DNA of 64,000 nucleotides from Pseudarthrobacter enclensis (GCF_001457025.1 NZ_KQ758599.1:62001-126000), one strand, 5' to 3'. Positions 9,054-17,772 are shown, counted from the stretch's first letter. Notes: a model not told the origin generated them from the letters alone. Made by a program: numbers and translations.

Positions 9054-10156
9054 TGACTGCCCCCGCGCCGGAGTCCGTCCGCACCGCCCCCCGCATCACC
9101 GGTCTAACCACCCGCCTGATCACTGTCCCGCTGCGCCGGCACTGGGGAGCGGAGGCACCGGAAAACCACGTGATCGTCACCCGGCTCCAGACGGACGACG
9201 GCGGCGCGGGGCACGGTTTTTCCTGGACGCCCACCATCGGGCCACAGGCAGTCAAGGCACTGCTGGACCACGACATCGCCCCGTTCATTGCCGGGCTGCC
9301 CGCGGCGCCGGAAGCGGTGTGGGACGTGCTGTGGAAGCGCCTGCACGAGGCCGGGGGAGGCGGGCTGACCACCATCGCGATGGCCGGCGTCGACCTCGCC
9401 CTGTGGGACCTGCAGGCGCGCCGCGCCGGAACGTCAGTCACCGGGCTCATCGGGCAGCGGCAGGAATCTGCCGAGGTCTACGGGTCCGGGGTCAACCTGC
9501 ACTACACACTGGACGAACTCGTGGAACAGGCCCGCCGGTGGGTTTCGGCCGGGCACCAGGCGGTGAAGATCAAGGTGGGCAAGCCGGACCTCCGCGAAGA
9601 CGCCGAACGCGTGGCCGCCGTCCGTTCCGTCCTTGGCCCGGACCGCCGGCTCATGATTGACGCGAACCAGCGGTGGGACCTGCCCACCACCTTCCGGGCA
9701 CTGGAGGTACTCTCCGAATACGGCCTGGACTGGCTGGAGGAGCCCCTCCGCGCGGACGACCTCTGGGCATACCGGAGGTTGCGGAAGCACTCACCGGTGC
9801 CCATCGCCCTTGGCGAAAACCTGCACACCATCTACCGGTTCCGCGATTTCATAGAGGCGGAGGCGGTGGACATCATCCAGCCCAACATCATCCGGGTTGG
9901 CGGGATCACCCCGTTCCGGCGGATCGTTGAGCTGGCCCGGACCCACAGCATCAAAGTGATGCCGCACCTGCTTCCGGAGCTGTCCGGACAGCTGGCGCTG
10001 ACCCTGGCCGAGCCCACGCTGGTGGAGGACGTCGAAGAGGCGTCCTTCGAGCAGCTGGGCATCCTGGACGGGCCGTCGCCGGTGCGGTTCACGGACAGCC
10101 GGGTGGCCCTGGCGGACCAGCCGGGACTTGGCTTCCGGTTCCGGGACGGGCTTTGA
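9053..10156 (+). CDS. Enolase-superfamily dehydratase/cycloisomerase (aldarate or galactarolactone)
   Basis: Mandelate-racemase-type enolase-superfamily enzyme, 367 aa. Visible catalytic elements are the KxK motif in VKIKVG near residues 171-175, the metal ligands in MIDANQRW (~203), WLEEPL (~229) and LGENLH (~254), and the general-base His in MPHLLPELS (~303). In this operon it should supply the step between uronate dehydrogenase and KdgD: either dehydration of an aldarate (glucarate/galactarate) or conversion of galactaro-1,4-lactone to 5-keto-4-deoxyglucarate, as galactarolactone cycloisomerase does. Sequence alone does not separate these. It overlaps kdgD by one base. Confidence 0.82.
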   Translation: MTAPAPESVRTAPRITGLTTRLITVPLRRHWGAEAPENHVIVTRLQTDDGGAGHGFSWTPTIGPQAVKALLDHDIAPFIAGLPAAPEAVWDVLWKRLHEAGGGGLTTIAMAGVDLALWDLQARRAGTSVTGLIGQRQESAEVYGSGVNLHYTLDELVEQARRWVSAGHQAVKIKVGKPDLREDAERVAAVRSVLGPDRRLMIDANQRWDLPTTFRALEVLSEYGLDWLEEPLRADDLWAYRRLRKHSPVPIALGENLHTIYRFRDFIEAEAVDIIQPNIIRVGGITPFRRIVELARTHSIKVMPHLLPELSGQLALTLAEPTLVEDVEEASFEQLGILDGPSPVRFTDSRVALADQPGLGFRFRDGL

Positions 10157-10190
10157 CCATCTCTCTTCCAACGATGAACAGGTACCTGAC

Positions 10191-11642
10191 GTGACAACTG
10201 CAACGCTTTCCCTGTCCGAACTCACCTCGGCGGCCACGGAGGCGGCACGCCTCTCCGCAGCCGCCACCGATGCCGAGCGCGCCGCGTGGCTCACGGCGGT
10301 GGCGGACGCGCTGGATGCCAACGCAGCCGAACTGGTGGAAATCGCCGATGCGGAAACCAGCCTGGGATCCGTCCGGCTCACCGGTGAGGTGGCCAGGACC
10401 ACCGGCCAGCTGCGGCTCTTTGCCCGCGTGATCACCGAAGGCTCCTACCTTGAGGCGATCATTGACCACGCCGACCCAGGTTCCACGCCGCCCAAGCCGG
10501 ACCTGCGCCGGATCCTGAAGCCCATCGGCCCGGTGGCGGTCTTCTCGGCGTCGAACTTCCCGTTCGCCTTCTCCGTTGCCGGCGGGGACACCGCCTCGGC
10601 CCTGGCCGTGGGTTGCTCCGTCATCGTCAAGGCGCACTCCGGGCACGTGCGGCTGTCCGAACGGACCGCGGAGATTGTTGCTGACGCGTTGCGCGCTGCC
10701 GGCGCCCCGGACGGGCTCTTCGCATTGGTCAGCGGACGGGAAGCGGGCACTGCCCTGGTGCAGGACCCGGCCATCAAGGCCGTGGGCTTCACCGGTTCCA
10801 TCCCCGGCGGCCGGGCACTGTTCGACCTCGCCACCTCCCGCCCGGACCCCATTCCCTTCTACGGCGAGCTGGGCAGCCTCAACCCGGTGGTCATCACCGC
10901 CGCGGCACTTGCTGAACGCGGCGCTGAACTGGCGGCGGGCCTGGCCGGTTCCTTTACCCTGGGCGCAGGCCAGTTCTGCACCAAGCCCGGACTCGTCTTC
11001 GTCCCTGCCGGCACATCTTTCGCTGCACAGGTAGTGGAGGCCAGCAAGGACAAGCCCGCCCACGGAATGCTGACCAGCCGCATTGCCGACGCTTACCCGG
11101 AGGGGCTGCGCAGCTTCGCCGCCGTGGAAGGCGTGGACGTGGTGGGCGGCACCGTGGACCAGGACGCCGCGGCCAACGGCGCGGCACCCGTGGTGTTTTC
11201 CACCACCGCCGCCAAGGTGCTGGAACGCCCGGAACAGCTCCTGGAGGAGTGCTTCGGTCCCACCACGATGCTCATCGAATACACGGACCAGGATGAGCTT
11301 TCCGCCGTGCTGGCCAAGGTGCCAGGCAGCCTGACGGCCACCCTGCACGCTGAGCCGGGCGAGGACACCGCGCAGCTGGTGGAGCAGCTCTCCGGGCTCG
11401 CCGGGCGCGTCCTGTTCGCCGGCTGGCCCACCGGGGTGGCCGTGAACTGGGCCCAGCAGCACGGCGGCCCGTACCCGGCCACCACGTCCCTGTTCACCTC
11501 GGTGGGCGCGACGGCGGTCCGCCGGTTCCAGCGTCCGGTGGCCTACCAGGACGCCCCGGAAACAGCACTGCACCCGGCCCTGCACGACAGCAATCCGCTG
11601 GGCATCCCGCGCCGCGTGGACGGAGAACTGCAGCTTCCGTAG
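10191..11642 (+). CDS. 2,5-dioxovalerate (alpha-ketoglutarate semialdehyde) dehydrogenase
   Basis: NAD(P)-dependent aldehyde dehydrogenase completing the uronate route: 2-oxoglutarate semialdehyde to 2-oxoglutarate, entering the TCA cycle. 483 aa. Motifs: AVFSASNFPFAFS, IVKAHSGH, VGFTGSIPGGRAL, the glutamate region FYGELGSLNPVV near residue 225, and the catalytic Cys in GAGQFCTKPG near residue 262. This pattern is that of the KGSADH branch of the ALDH family. The start is the GTG at 10191, preceded by CAGGT; the frame is open further upstream but overlaps the previous gene. It is last in the operon and followed by a strong terminator. Confidence 0.9.
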   Translation: MTTATLSLSELTSAATEAARLSAAATDAERAAWLTAVADALDANAAELVEIADAETSLGSVRLTGEVARTTGQLRLFARVITEGSYLEAIIDHADPGSTPPKPDLRRILKPIGPVAVFSASNFPFAFSVAGGDTASALAVGCSVIVKAHSGHVRLSERTAEIVADALRAAGAPDGLFALVSGREAGTALVQDPAIKAVGFTGSIPGGRALFDLATSRPDPIPFYGELGSLNPVVITAAALAERGAELAAGLAGSFTLGAGQFCTKPGLVFVPAGTSFAAQVVEASKDKPAHGMLTSRIADAYPEGLRSFAAVEGVDVVGGTVDQDAAANGAAPVVFSTTAAKVLERPEQLLEECFGPTTMLIEYTDQDELSAVLAKVPGSLTATLHAEPGEDTAQLVEQLSGLAGRVLFAGWPTGVAVNWAQQHGGPYPATTSLFTSVGATAVRRFQRPVAYQDAPETALHPALHDSNPLGIPRRVDGELQLP

Positions 11643-11653
11643 CCGCAGATAGA

Positions 11654-11690
11654 AAATCCCCCGGAGCCTTTCGGCCCCGGGGGATTTTTC
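11654..11690. terminator. Bidirectional intrinsic terminator
   Basis: An 11-bp perfect stem, AAATCCCCCGG / CCGGGGGATTT, around a 12-nt loop. It has a T-run on the plus strand and an A/T-rich flank on the minus strand, so it serves both the uronate operon and the convergent M24 operon. Confidence 0.85.
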
Positions 11691-11698
11691 GTGCTTCC

Positions 11699-12811
11699 TT
11701 ACAGCTGGAGCGTCGCGGGCCGGTCCAGCCCATTAACCGTGGTCACCGGCCAGCGGGGATCAACGGTGAGGACCTGCAGGCCATGCTCCGTGAGCTGCAC
11801 GGTGTCCTCGATCTTGACGCCGGGACCTGACGGGTTCCATGTGAAGGCCTGGTCCTGCACCACCACATCGGTGGCCTGGGACGTGACGCGGGGATCGCGG
11901 CCGGCATAGCCTGCCGGGCCGCCCTGGTGGTGCTGCTCCCACTGGTCGGCGCCGAACCCGTGGCGCGTATAGGCTGCCTGGATCTCCGTGAAGATCCGGT
12001 CCAGCCTGGCACCGGGGACGGTGGCGTCGAAGATATCTGCCTCCACCGCTGCGATCCGGGCCTCGGCGTCGCGCTCTTGGTGGGTGCCGGCGTCGAATCT
12101 CACCCAGCGGGTGATGTTGGCAACCATGCCGTCGCGGCGGGCGCAGATGACGGCCATGGCCCGCCGTCCCAGCGGCGCATGCGTGGCCAGCGGGTGGCGG
12201 AAGCCGCTGCGGCCGCTGCCGTTGCACAGCAGGACCAGGGGCTCCGCACCTGCGGCCACCACCCGGGCGGCCAGGGCGGACACCAGTTCGAATTCGGTTG
12301 TTTCCGGCCGCGCTGCGGACAGGACGTCGGTCATGATGGCCGCGGCCTCTGCACTGAGCGCGGCGTAGCGGGCACTCTCGGCAGGGAGGAGCTGCTGGCG
12401 TGCGGCACGGAGCCCGTTCGCTGCCTCAGTCTCCGCCAGCAGGGACCCGCCGGGATTGCTGCCGACGGCGGCCGCGGCGTGGTGCAGATTCCCGTACCAG
12501 GGCACGGAATGCAGCGCCACGCCCTCGGGGAGTTCCTCTGCAGCGATCCGCCCGGCTTCGTTGTTGAACGTCACCAGGTGGTCGCCGTCGCGGTCCACCA
12601 GCATGGCGGCAATGGGGTCGCCGGCCAGGCTGATGTGGACCCGGCTTCCGTCCAGGTACCAGGTCAGCGATGTGTTGCTGGTGAGCAGCAGGGCGTCCCT
12701 GCCCGCCGCGTCCAGGATGTCCAGCACGCGGCGGCGCTTCACTGCACGGTCGGCGGCGGATGCCGGAGCGGTGCGGACAGCCTGCACCGGTGCAGCTGTT
12801 GTCTGGGTCAT
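11699..12811 (-). CDS. M24 (pita-bread) family protein with degenerate metal site
   Basis: Related to aminopeptidase P/creatinase, 370 aa: an N-terminal creatinase-like domain (SNTSLTWYLDGSRVHI) and a C-terminal M24 domain. Aligning by eye to the canonical five ligands, the first Asp falls on Val (VICARRDG), the second Asp is Asn (ANITRW), the His is kept (HHQGGPAGYAG), the first Glu is Asn (TWNPSGPG) and the last Glu is kept (VKIEDTV). It is therefore unlikely to be a dimetal peptidase; creatinase is a known non-metal member. It is the last gene of a sugar operon and its ATG overlaps the upstream stop by 4 nt, so a role on a carbohydrate-derived compound is plausible. Function unknown. Confidence 0.75.
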   Translation of the reverse strand: MTQTTAAPVQAVRTAPASAADRAVKRRRVLDILDAAGRDALLLTSNTSLTWYLDGSRVHISLAGDPIAAMLVDRDGDHLVTFNNEAGRIAAEELPEGVALHSVPWYGNLHHAAAAVGSNPGGSLLAETEAANGLRAARQQLLPAESARYAALSAEAAAIMTDVLSAARPETTEFELVSALAARVVAAGAEPLVLLCNGSGRSGFRHPLATHAPLGRRAMAVICARRDGMVANITRWVRFDAGTHQERDAEARIAAVEADIFDATVPGARLDRIFTEIQAAYTRHGFGADQWEQHHQGGPAGYAGRDPRVTSQATDVVVQDQAFTWNPSGPGVKIEDTVQLTEHGLQVLTVDPRWPVTTVNGLDRPATLQL

Positions 12812-14895
12812 GAGGGGTCCCCCTGTTGGTTGATCAATGCTTCGATGCCTGCAGTGTCCAGGAGGCCGTCGGCCACCAGGATGGTAATGCTGCGCCGCAC
12901 GGGGCGGCCGGGTTCTGCGATGACGGGGGAGTCCCAGGCGAGTGACTGGCCAACGCCCGGGTAGCCGTCCGCCCGGACGAACCAGGGGTCGGTGGACGCC
13001 GGCGGGGCAACGAACACCAGCGTCGCCTCACCGGTTCCGCCGGTTTCCGTTCCAAAAGTCCCGCTCCAGGCGAGCCACCGGGACACCGTGCCGTGCACTC
13101 CTGCTTCCCCTGTCCCGGCGGGGGACCACACCGCAGCCCCGGCGCACTCCGGCAGGCGCCAGAAGAATCCGCCGTAGCCGCCTTCGAACCGGCCGTTGGA
13201 ACCAGGGCTGCCCAGGCTGACGGGCCGGTCCCCGGCGGGGGAGAGGGCGAAGTCCAGGGACAACCTCCAGGCGCTGCTGCCAAGTCCGGACCAGCTCCAG
13301 TGCCGTTCCTCGACCAGGACCGGACCGCCGTCGGGCCCGTTCCAGGCCAGGTGCTCGCGCAGGTGGCCGGGGCGCCCGGGGAGGGCATCGAGCTCCGCCT
13401 CCGGTGTCCCGGATGCGGTGATGCGGCCGTGGTCCGCCCGCCAGATGTATTCGCCTGCTTCCCGGGTGTACGTGCGGCCGCCCCAGAAGTTGACGCCGTC
13501 CACGTCCTGCAGGGCCACCCCGGCCCCGAGGTGCCACACATGGTCCAGCGGCTGCTGGTCCGTCACCACAGCCCCGGCAAGCGTCCGGACCGGATGCAGG
13601 AACGGGCGCGGCGAGGAAACGGCACGGATGCGGCTGCCGTCCTGGTAATCGGCGACCGGACGCCCGCCGATGGACAGGGTGCGGACCGGAGCCAGCTGCC
13701 GGGCCCAGGGGACACCGAGTTCGGCGAACGTTGCCTCTGCCTTTGCGGCCCGCTCGAACAGGTCCGCGATGCCGCGCACCACGGGGTGGGCGTCGTCGCC
13801 GTCGCCGGCCCAGGTGACGTGCGCCGGGTCGATGGCGAGGGGCGCCGGAGCCGTCCGGATGGCTTCCAGCACGGCGGTGAAAGCGCCGGTGTCCGCCACC
13901 GCGGACAGCAGGGCGGCGCCCGTGGCGCGGGCGTCCAGGAGGTTTTCCAGCAGGTCGGTGCGTCCGTACTTCCTGCGGCGCTCGCCGTTCGGAGTGCTGA
14001 CCACCACTTCGTCCTCCGTGTAGAAGAAGGTGATGGTTCCCCCGGTTCCGTGGACGGTGACCGACGGGTTCTGCTGTTCCGGTGCGCACAGGGTCAGGGT
14101 GCACAGCAGGGTGGTGCCGTGGGCTGTCCTGACGCGGATGACCGAGGTGTCATCGCTTTCGGTGTCGTGGGCCCGGTACAGGTCCGTTTCCACGGACGCC
14201 ACGTCGGCCAGCGTGCGGGCGCCGGCCATGTGGAGGCCGGTGGCCACGGCGTGGGCCAGGGCGTTCGTGGCCACGCCGTCCACCACATCCACGCCGTCAA
14301 TGCTGCGTTTGCCGGCCCAGCGTGAGCGTTTGAAGTAGCCCTTGGTCCGCAGCCACTGTCCCTTTGCACTCAGGCCCAGGACGTCGCCGATGGCGCCGGA
14401 CTCCACCAGTTCCCGGATGGCGGGCAGGGCGTGCGACCCCAGGCTCTGGAAGCCCACCTGCACCAGCCGGCCGGACGATGCGGCGGCGTCGAGGACATCG
14501 TTGAACTGCGCCAGCGAGGCGGTGGGCGGCTTCTCCACGTAGACGTCCATGCCGGCAGCCAGGGCCGCGCCGGCCAGCGGGGCGTGCGTCTGGATGGGCG
14601 TCGCCAGGATGACGACGTCGGCCGCACGTTCCGCGTTGCTTCGCGCCGCGAGGAGGCTGGTGAGGTCCGGAAAGACCGCCACGGTGTCCTTGAGCCGGCC
14701 GGGGGCGGGCGGGTTGGGGTCGGCGACGGCCACCAGTTCGAGGGCGCCGGCCTCCTCCAGGCGGGCCAGGTTGGCAAGGTGCCGTTCGCCGAAGCCGTGG
14801 ACGCCCACCAGGGCGATGCGCGGGATGGCAGTAGCCGCCTGGTGCTGGTCCTCGGGGAGGTTGCCCGGTTCCGCGGTGGCGGGGTGCGAGATCAT
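12808..14895 (-). CDS. Gfo/Idh/MocA oxidoreductase fused to a PmoA-like (DUF6807) domain
   Basis: Two-domain protein, 695 aa. Residues ~25-390 form a Gfo/Idh/MocA oxidoreductase: PRIALVGVHGFGERHLANL, MDVYVEKPPTASL, FQSLGSHALPAIRELV and a CxxC-free substrate domain. Residues ~400-690 resemble the PmoA-like DUF6807 family seen in carbohydrate gene clusters (RPFLHPVRTLAGAVVT, DHVWHLGAGVALQDVDGVNF, FWGGRTYTREAGEY, EERHWSWSG, FRLPECA-type end). The family's reaction is not established. The first domain is a close paralogue of the gene at 35927-37195, which lacks the second domain. AAGGA precedes the ATG at 7-nt spacing. It overlaps the M24 gene by 4 nt. Confidence 0.83.
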   Translation of the reverse strand: MISHPATAEPGNLPEDQHQAATAIPRIALVGVHGFGERHLANLARLEEAGALELVAVADPNPPAPGRLKDTVAVFPDLTSLLAARSNAERAADVVILATPIQTHAPLAGAALAAGMDVYVEKPPTASLAQFNDVLDAAASSGRLVQVGFQSLGSHALPAIRELVESGAIGDVLGLSAKGQWLRTKGYFKRSRWAGKRSIDGVDVVDGVATNALAHAVATGLHMAGARTLADVASVETDLYRAHDTESDDTSVIRVRTAHGTTLLCTLTLCAPEQQNPSVTVHGTGGTITFFYTEDEVVVSTPNGERRRKYGRTDLLENLLDARATGAALLSAVADTGAFTAVLEAIRTAPAPLAIDPAHVTWAGDGDDAHPVVRGIADLFERAAKAEATFAELGVPWARQLAPVRTLSIGGRPVADYQDGSRIRAVSSPRPFLHPVRTLAGAVVTDQQPLDHVWHLGAGVALQDVDGVNFWGGRTYTREAGEYIWRADHGRITASGTPEAELDALPGRPGHLREHLAWNGPDGGPVLVEERHWSWSGLGSSAWRLSLDFALSPAGDRPVSLGSPGSNGRFEGGYGGFFWRLPECAGAAVWSPAGTGEAGVHGTVSRWLAWSGTFGTETGGTGEATLVFVAPPASTDPWFVRADGYPGVGQSLAWDSPVIAEPGRPVRRSITILVADGLLDTAGIEALINQQGDPS

Positions 14896-14948
14896 GTGTT
14901 GGTCCTTGAGGGTAGGTGGCCGGGAAATCGGGTAGCCGGGAGCGTCGG

Positions 14949-16097
14949 TCAGGAGGCAGAAGCGGGGGCTGCCAGGGCAAGCGACGCGGCGAGGAAGCCA
15001 ATGGCTTCGTCCTGCATCTCCGCCGTGAATACGTGGCCGCCAGGCCAGAAGCTGCCGGTGTAGCGGCCGGGGCTGTGCAAGCTTTCAAGGATCCGGTGCG
15101 CCTGGCGCATTCCGTCCTCGGGGAAGAGCTCGTCAGCCAGTGCGTACTGCACCAGGAAACGGGCCGCCGCGGACCGTGCCGTGAGCTCAGGCCAGTCGCC
15201 GAGCCTCCACAGGCCGGGCGTCTGCAGCAGCCACGAGTGTGCGTCCAGGTAGGCGGGCAGCAGGGACTCGAACGTGGTCATCATGCAGGTCACCACGGAT
15301 GCGCGGATGCGGGGGCTGAGGGCGGCCAGTGTGAGGGACCGGCCGCCACCGCCGGAGAAACCGATGCAGCCCAGGCTGTCCGCGTCCACCCCCGGCAGGT
15401 GCGCCAAGACCTCCAGCGCTGCGAGGTCATCGTGCGCCACCATGCCGGCCAGGCTGGTTCCGAGCAGGCCGGCGGCCTTGGCCGCGGTGTCTTCGTGGAA
15501 GCCGGCCGCCGCGTTGTAGTCCTCGGCCGCTGAAGGTACGACGCCGTCCTGCCGCCATTGTGCCCGGCGGGCCTCGAGCGCGGAGGCGGTCCGCCAGGGC
15601 GGGGTTGAAAGGTCGAACCGGCGGCTGCCCCAGGCGAAGGTATCGTGCGCCAAGACGGCGAAGCCCTGCCTGGCCAATTCGGAGGCCAGGGCGCGCCCGT
15701 CATAGAGGCCGGCGCGCGCGGTGGCGGCAGAGGGGTGGTTGTCCGGTAGGTCCACCAGCCGGTCTGCCCCGCCGAACTTGTTGCCGCCGTGGCAGTGCAG
15801 CGCGAGTATGCCTGGCAGGGCGCCGGTGGCTCCGGCCGGACGCGCCAGCCAGCCCGTGGTCCGCGGGCCGAAGCCCAACTGCCAGCTGAGCTGGGAGGTG
15901 GTGACGCCGTCGTGCGTTGTTTCCCAGTGGACGGTGACCGCAGGCGGCCCGGACGCGCCGGGAACCCCCAGCGCGTCCGAAAGCTCCTGGGATGCAGGGG
16001 CGCCGGTGACGTGCCGGGGGTTACTGCGGACATAGGCGGGCCAGTCTTCATAGCCGGCGATGGCGCTGGGGCGTCCGGTGCGCGGATTGCTGTCCAC
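14949..16097 (-). CDS. Alpha/beta-hydrolase, probable carbohydrate acetylesterase
   Basis: Serine hydrolase of the dienelactone-hydrolase/acetyl-esterase superfamily, 382 aa with no signal peptide, so cytoplasmic. Seen: ALHCHGGNKFGG (oxyanion region), AHDTFAWGSR, the nucleophile elbow GFSGGGGRSL, an acidic residue in ALADELFPEDG, and the histidine region WPGGHVFTAEM. It resembles predicted acetylesterases of pectin clusters (compare B. subtilis YesY by role, not by proven similarity). The start is the GTG at 16097, preceded by AGGAGG at 7-nt spacing. It lies 38 nt after the binding-protein gene in the same operon. Confidence 0.78.
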   Translation of the reverse strand: MDSNPRTGRPSAIAGYEDWPAYVRSNPRHVTGAPASQELSDALGVPGASGPPAVTVHWETTHDGVTTSQLSWQLGFGPRTTGWLARPAGATGALPGILALHCHGGNKFGGADRLVDLPDNHPSAATARAGLYDGRALASELARQGFAVLAHDTFAWGSRRFDLSTPPWRTASALEARRAQWRQDGVVPSAAEDYNAAAGFHEDTAAKAAGLLGTSLAGMVAHDDLAALEVLAHLPGVDADSLGCIGFSGGGGRSLTLAALSPRIRASVVTCMMTTFESLLPAYLDAHSWLLQTPGLWRLGDWPELTARSAAARFLVQYALADELFPEDGMRQAHRILESLHSPGRYTGSFWPGGHVFTAEMQDEAIGFLAASLALAAPASAS

Positions 16098-16135
16098 TGG
16101 CCTGCCTCCTGTCTGCTGTTCTTGGGTGGGTACTG

Positions 16136-17431
16136 TCAGCCGAGGTTCGAATTGACCTCGTTGATGACGCCCTTGGCCGCGTCCTGCGGGGAAATCTTCC
16201 CGAAGAGTACATCGGTGTTGTATCGGTTCAAAACTTCCATGGTGGATGAAGAACCTGCCGGGAAGGGCTTGGGCGGGGTGATGTTCATGTCGGCGATGCG
16301 GTCAAGGTACTTGGCTTCCTTCTGCTGGGTTTCCTTCAGCAGGGGAGTGATGCCGGCCTTCAATTCGGTGTTGGCAGGCATGCCGCGGTCGCTCTTGATC
16401 TTGCTGGCGGCGTCCATGTTGTTCACCAGGTAGTTGATGAACAGGGCAGCTTCCTTGGACTGGGCGGACTTGGCCGAGATGGCGTATTCCATGGAGGAGC
16501 GGAGCCAGGTTCCGGGTTCCTTGCTCTCGCCGGGGAGCTTCATCATCATCAGCGGGGCGCCGGAGTAGGACGTCATCTGGTTGCTCCAGGAGACCTTCAT
16601 GGCCTGCTTGCCCTGGCCCATGAGGGTCATTTCAGGCTGGGCCGACCCGTCTTCAACGGTCTGTGACGCCGACGGGGCGCCGCCGGTGTCCATGAGCTTC
16701 TTGTTGAACTCGAACCACTTGGCCAGTGTGCCCTCGCTGATGCCCATTTTCTTGCCGTCATCCGTATAGAGCTCCTCGCCGTTCTGGCGGGCCCAGACGG
16801 CGACGAAGGAGTCGTTGGACATCGGGGTGGTGCCGAAGGTGCCCGCGGGCGACTTTTTGGTGATCTCGGCTGCGATGCTGACGTAGTCATCCCAGGTCCA
16901 GGTTTCATCGTCCGGCAGCGGCACGCCGGCTGCTTCGAAGACGTTGGGGTCGACCACCATCGACATCGCGTTAACACCGGCAGTAAGGGTGTACTGCTTC
17001 CCGTCGATCTGGCCAAGCTCCACGGTTCCCTCGGCGAACTTCGAGGTGTCGATCTGGTCCTTGACTTTGTCCAGGTCCAGCAGAACGCCGCGGGACGCGT
17101 ACTCGCTGGGGTAGGAGCCGCTCATGGCGAAGACGTCGGGTGTGGTGCCGCCGGCAATCTGGGTGGCCATCTTGTCCCAATAAGAGCTGAACTCCGTGTT
17201 CTCGCCCTGGACCTTGATGGTGGGATTGGCGGCTTCGAAGTCCTTGATGACCTCAAGGGTGGTTTTGGCCCGGGAATCATTGCCCCACCAGGCGAAACGG
17301 ATAGTGACGGGGTCCTCCACGGTACCTGTCTTGCCGGCCTGCGGGCTGCTGCCGCAGCCGGTCAGGGCCATGGCAAGGGCAGCAGTTGCGGCCGCTGCCC
17401 CCATGACTGACTTCTTGAGACGAAACCTCAT
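16136..17431 (-). CDS. ABC sugar transporter substrate-binding lipoprotein (CUT1)
   Basis: Extracytoplasmic solute-binding protein, family 1, 431 aa. It has a basic start (MRFRLKKS), a hydrophobic stretch and a lipobox ending LTGC, so it is lipid-anchored. The mature region begins with the typical RFAWWGNDSRAKTTLEVIKD and contains ANPTIKVQGENTEFSSYWDK. It is the first gene of the minus-strand operon and divergent from a permease pair that probably partners it. It is paralogous to the proteins at 19881 and 31301. The start is the ATG at 17431, with GGGGCAGGA just upstream; a GTG five codons earlier lies before that Shine-Dalgarno. Two type-A operators sit upstream. Confidence 0.9.
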   Translation of the reverse strand: MRFRLKKSVMGAAAATAALAMALTGCGSSPQAGKTGTVEDPVTIRFAWWGNDSRAKTTLEVIKDFEAANPTIKVQGENTEFSSYWDKMATQIAGGTTPDVFAMSGSYPSEYASRGVLLDLDKVKDQIDTSKFAEGTVELGQIDGKQYTLTAGVNAMSMVVDPNVFEAAGVPLPDDETWTWDDYVSIAAEITKKSPAGTFGTTPMSNDSFVAVWARQNGEELYTDDGKKMGISEGTLAKWFEFNKKLMDTGGAPSASQTVEDGSAQPEMTLMGQGKQAMKVSWSNQMTSYSGAPLMMMKLPGESKEPGTWLRSSMEYAISAKSAQSKEAALFINYLVNNMDAASKIKSDRGMPANTELKAGITPLLKETQQKEAKYLDRIADMNITPPKPFPAGSSSTMEVLNRYNTDVLFGKISPQDAAKGVINEVNSNLG

Positions 17432-17479
17432 TGTCCTGCCCCTCACATGGTGTTCTAAGGTTGAGTGATGCTGGTTACA

Positions 17480-17491
17480 GAAAACGCTTTC
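17480..17491. promoter_or_regulatory. LacI-type operator (type A)
   Basis: GAAAACGCTTTC, identical to the box at 5591-5602, in the divergent region between the binding-protein operon and the permease pair. Confidence 0.7.
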
Positions 17492-17524
17492 TCAAAAACT
17501 AACAAAGGGCTATACACGAGTCAA

Positions 17525-17536
17525 GAAAACGTTTAC
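17525..17536. promoter_or_regulatory. LacI-type operator (type A, variant)
   Basis: GAAAACGTTTAC, 45 bases from the preceding box (about four helical turns), which would favour cooperative binding of one repressor tetramer or two dimers. Confidence 0.55.
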
Positions 17537-17664
17537 TTTGGTACGGAGCCGCTTTTCATCCAGACCGCACGCGGCCGGTCCCAGCTCATAACTGAGACGT
17601 TCCGGGGACGGCGCGCGGTGCCTGACCTCATCGCAGAGTCGATGACCACAACGTGGAGGCCACG

Positions 17665-17772
17665 ATGACCAAAGGAGACCACATGGCCGCAAAGCACATA
17701 CCCAGGACGCCGCGCCCGGCAGGAACGCCGGCCGCCGCGGGCCTGCTGCACGGGACGGGGCAGCTGCAGTGA
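17665..17772 (+). CDS. Candidate 35-aa upstream peptide coupled to permease
   Basis: A short open frame beginning MTKGDHMAAKHIPRTPRP with GGAGG six bases before its ATG. A second in-frame ATG at 17683 is preceded by its own strong AAAGGAG. It ends with TGA overlapping the GTG start of the permease gene (GTGA), while the permease itself has no good Shine-Dalgarno. Inference: a leader peptide that delivers ribosomes to the permease start. No known family; the composition is basic, Pro/Ala/Gly-rich, without a membrane segment. It could instead be a fortuitous frame. Confidence 0.45.
   Translation: MTKGDHMAAKHIPRTPRPAGTPAAAGLLHGTGQLQ

Noticed and set aside
17465..17668. A 67-codon frame ahead of the permease genes
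   Set aside because: It runs through two operator palindromes and the likely promoter, has no Shine-Dalgarno and no coding-like composition.
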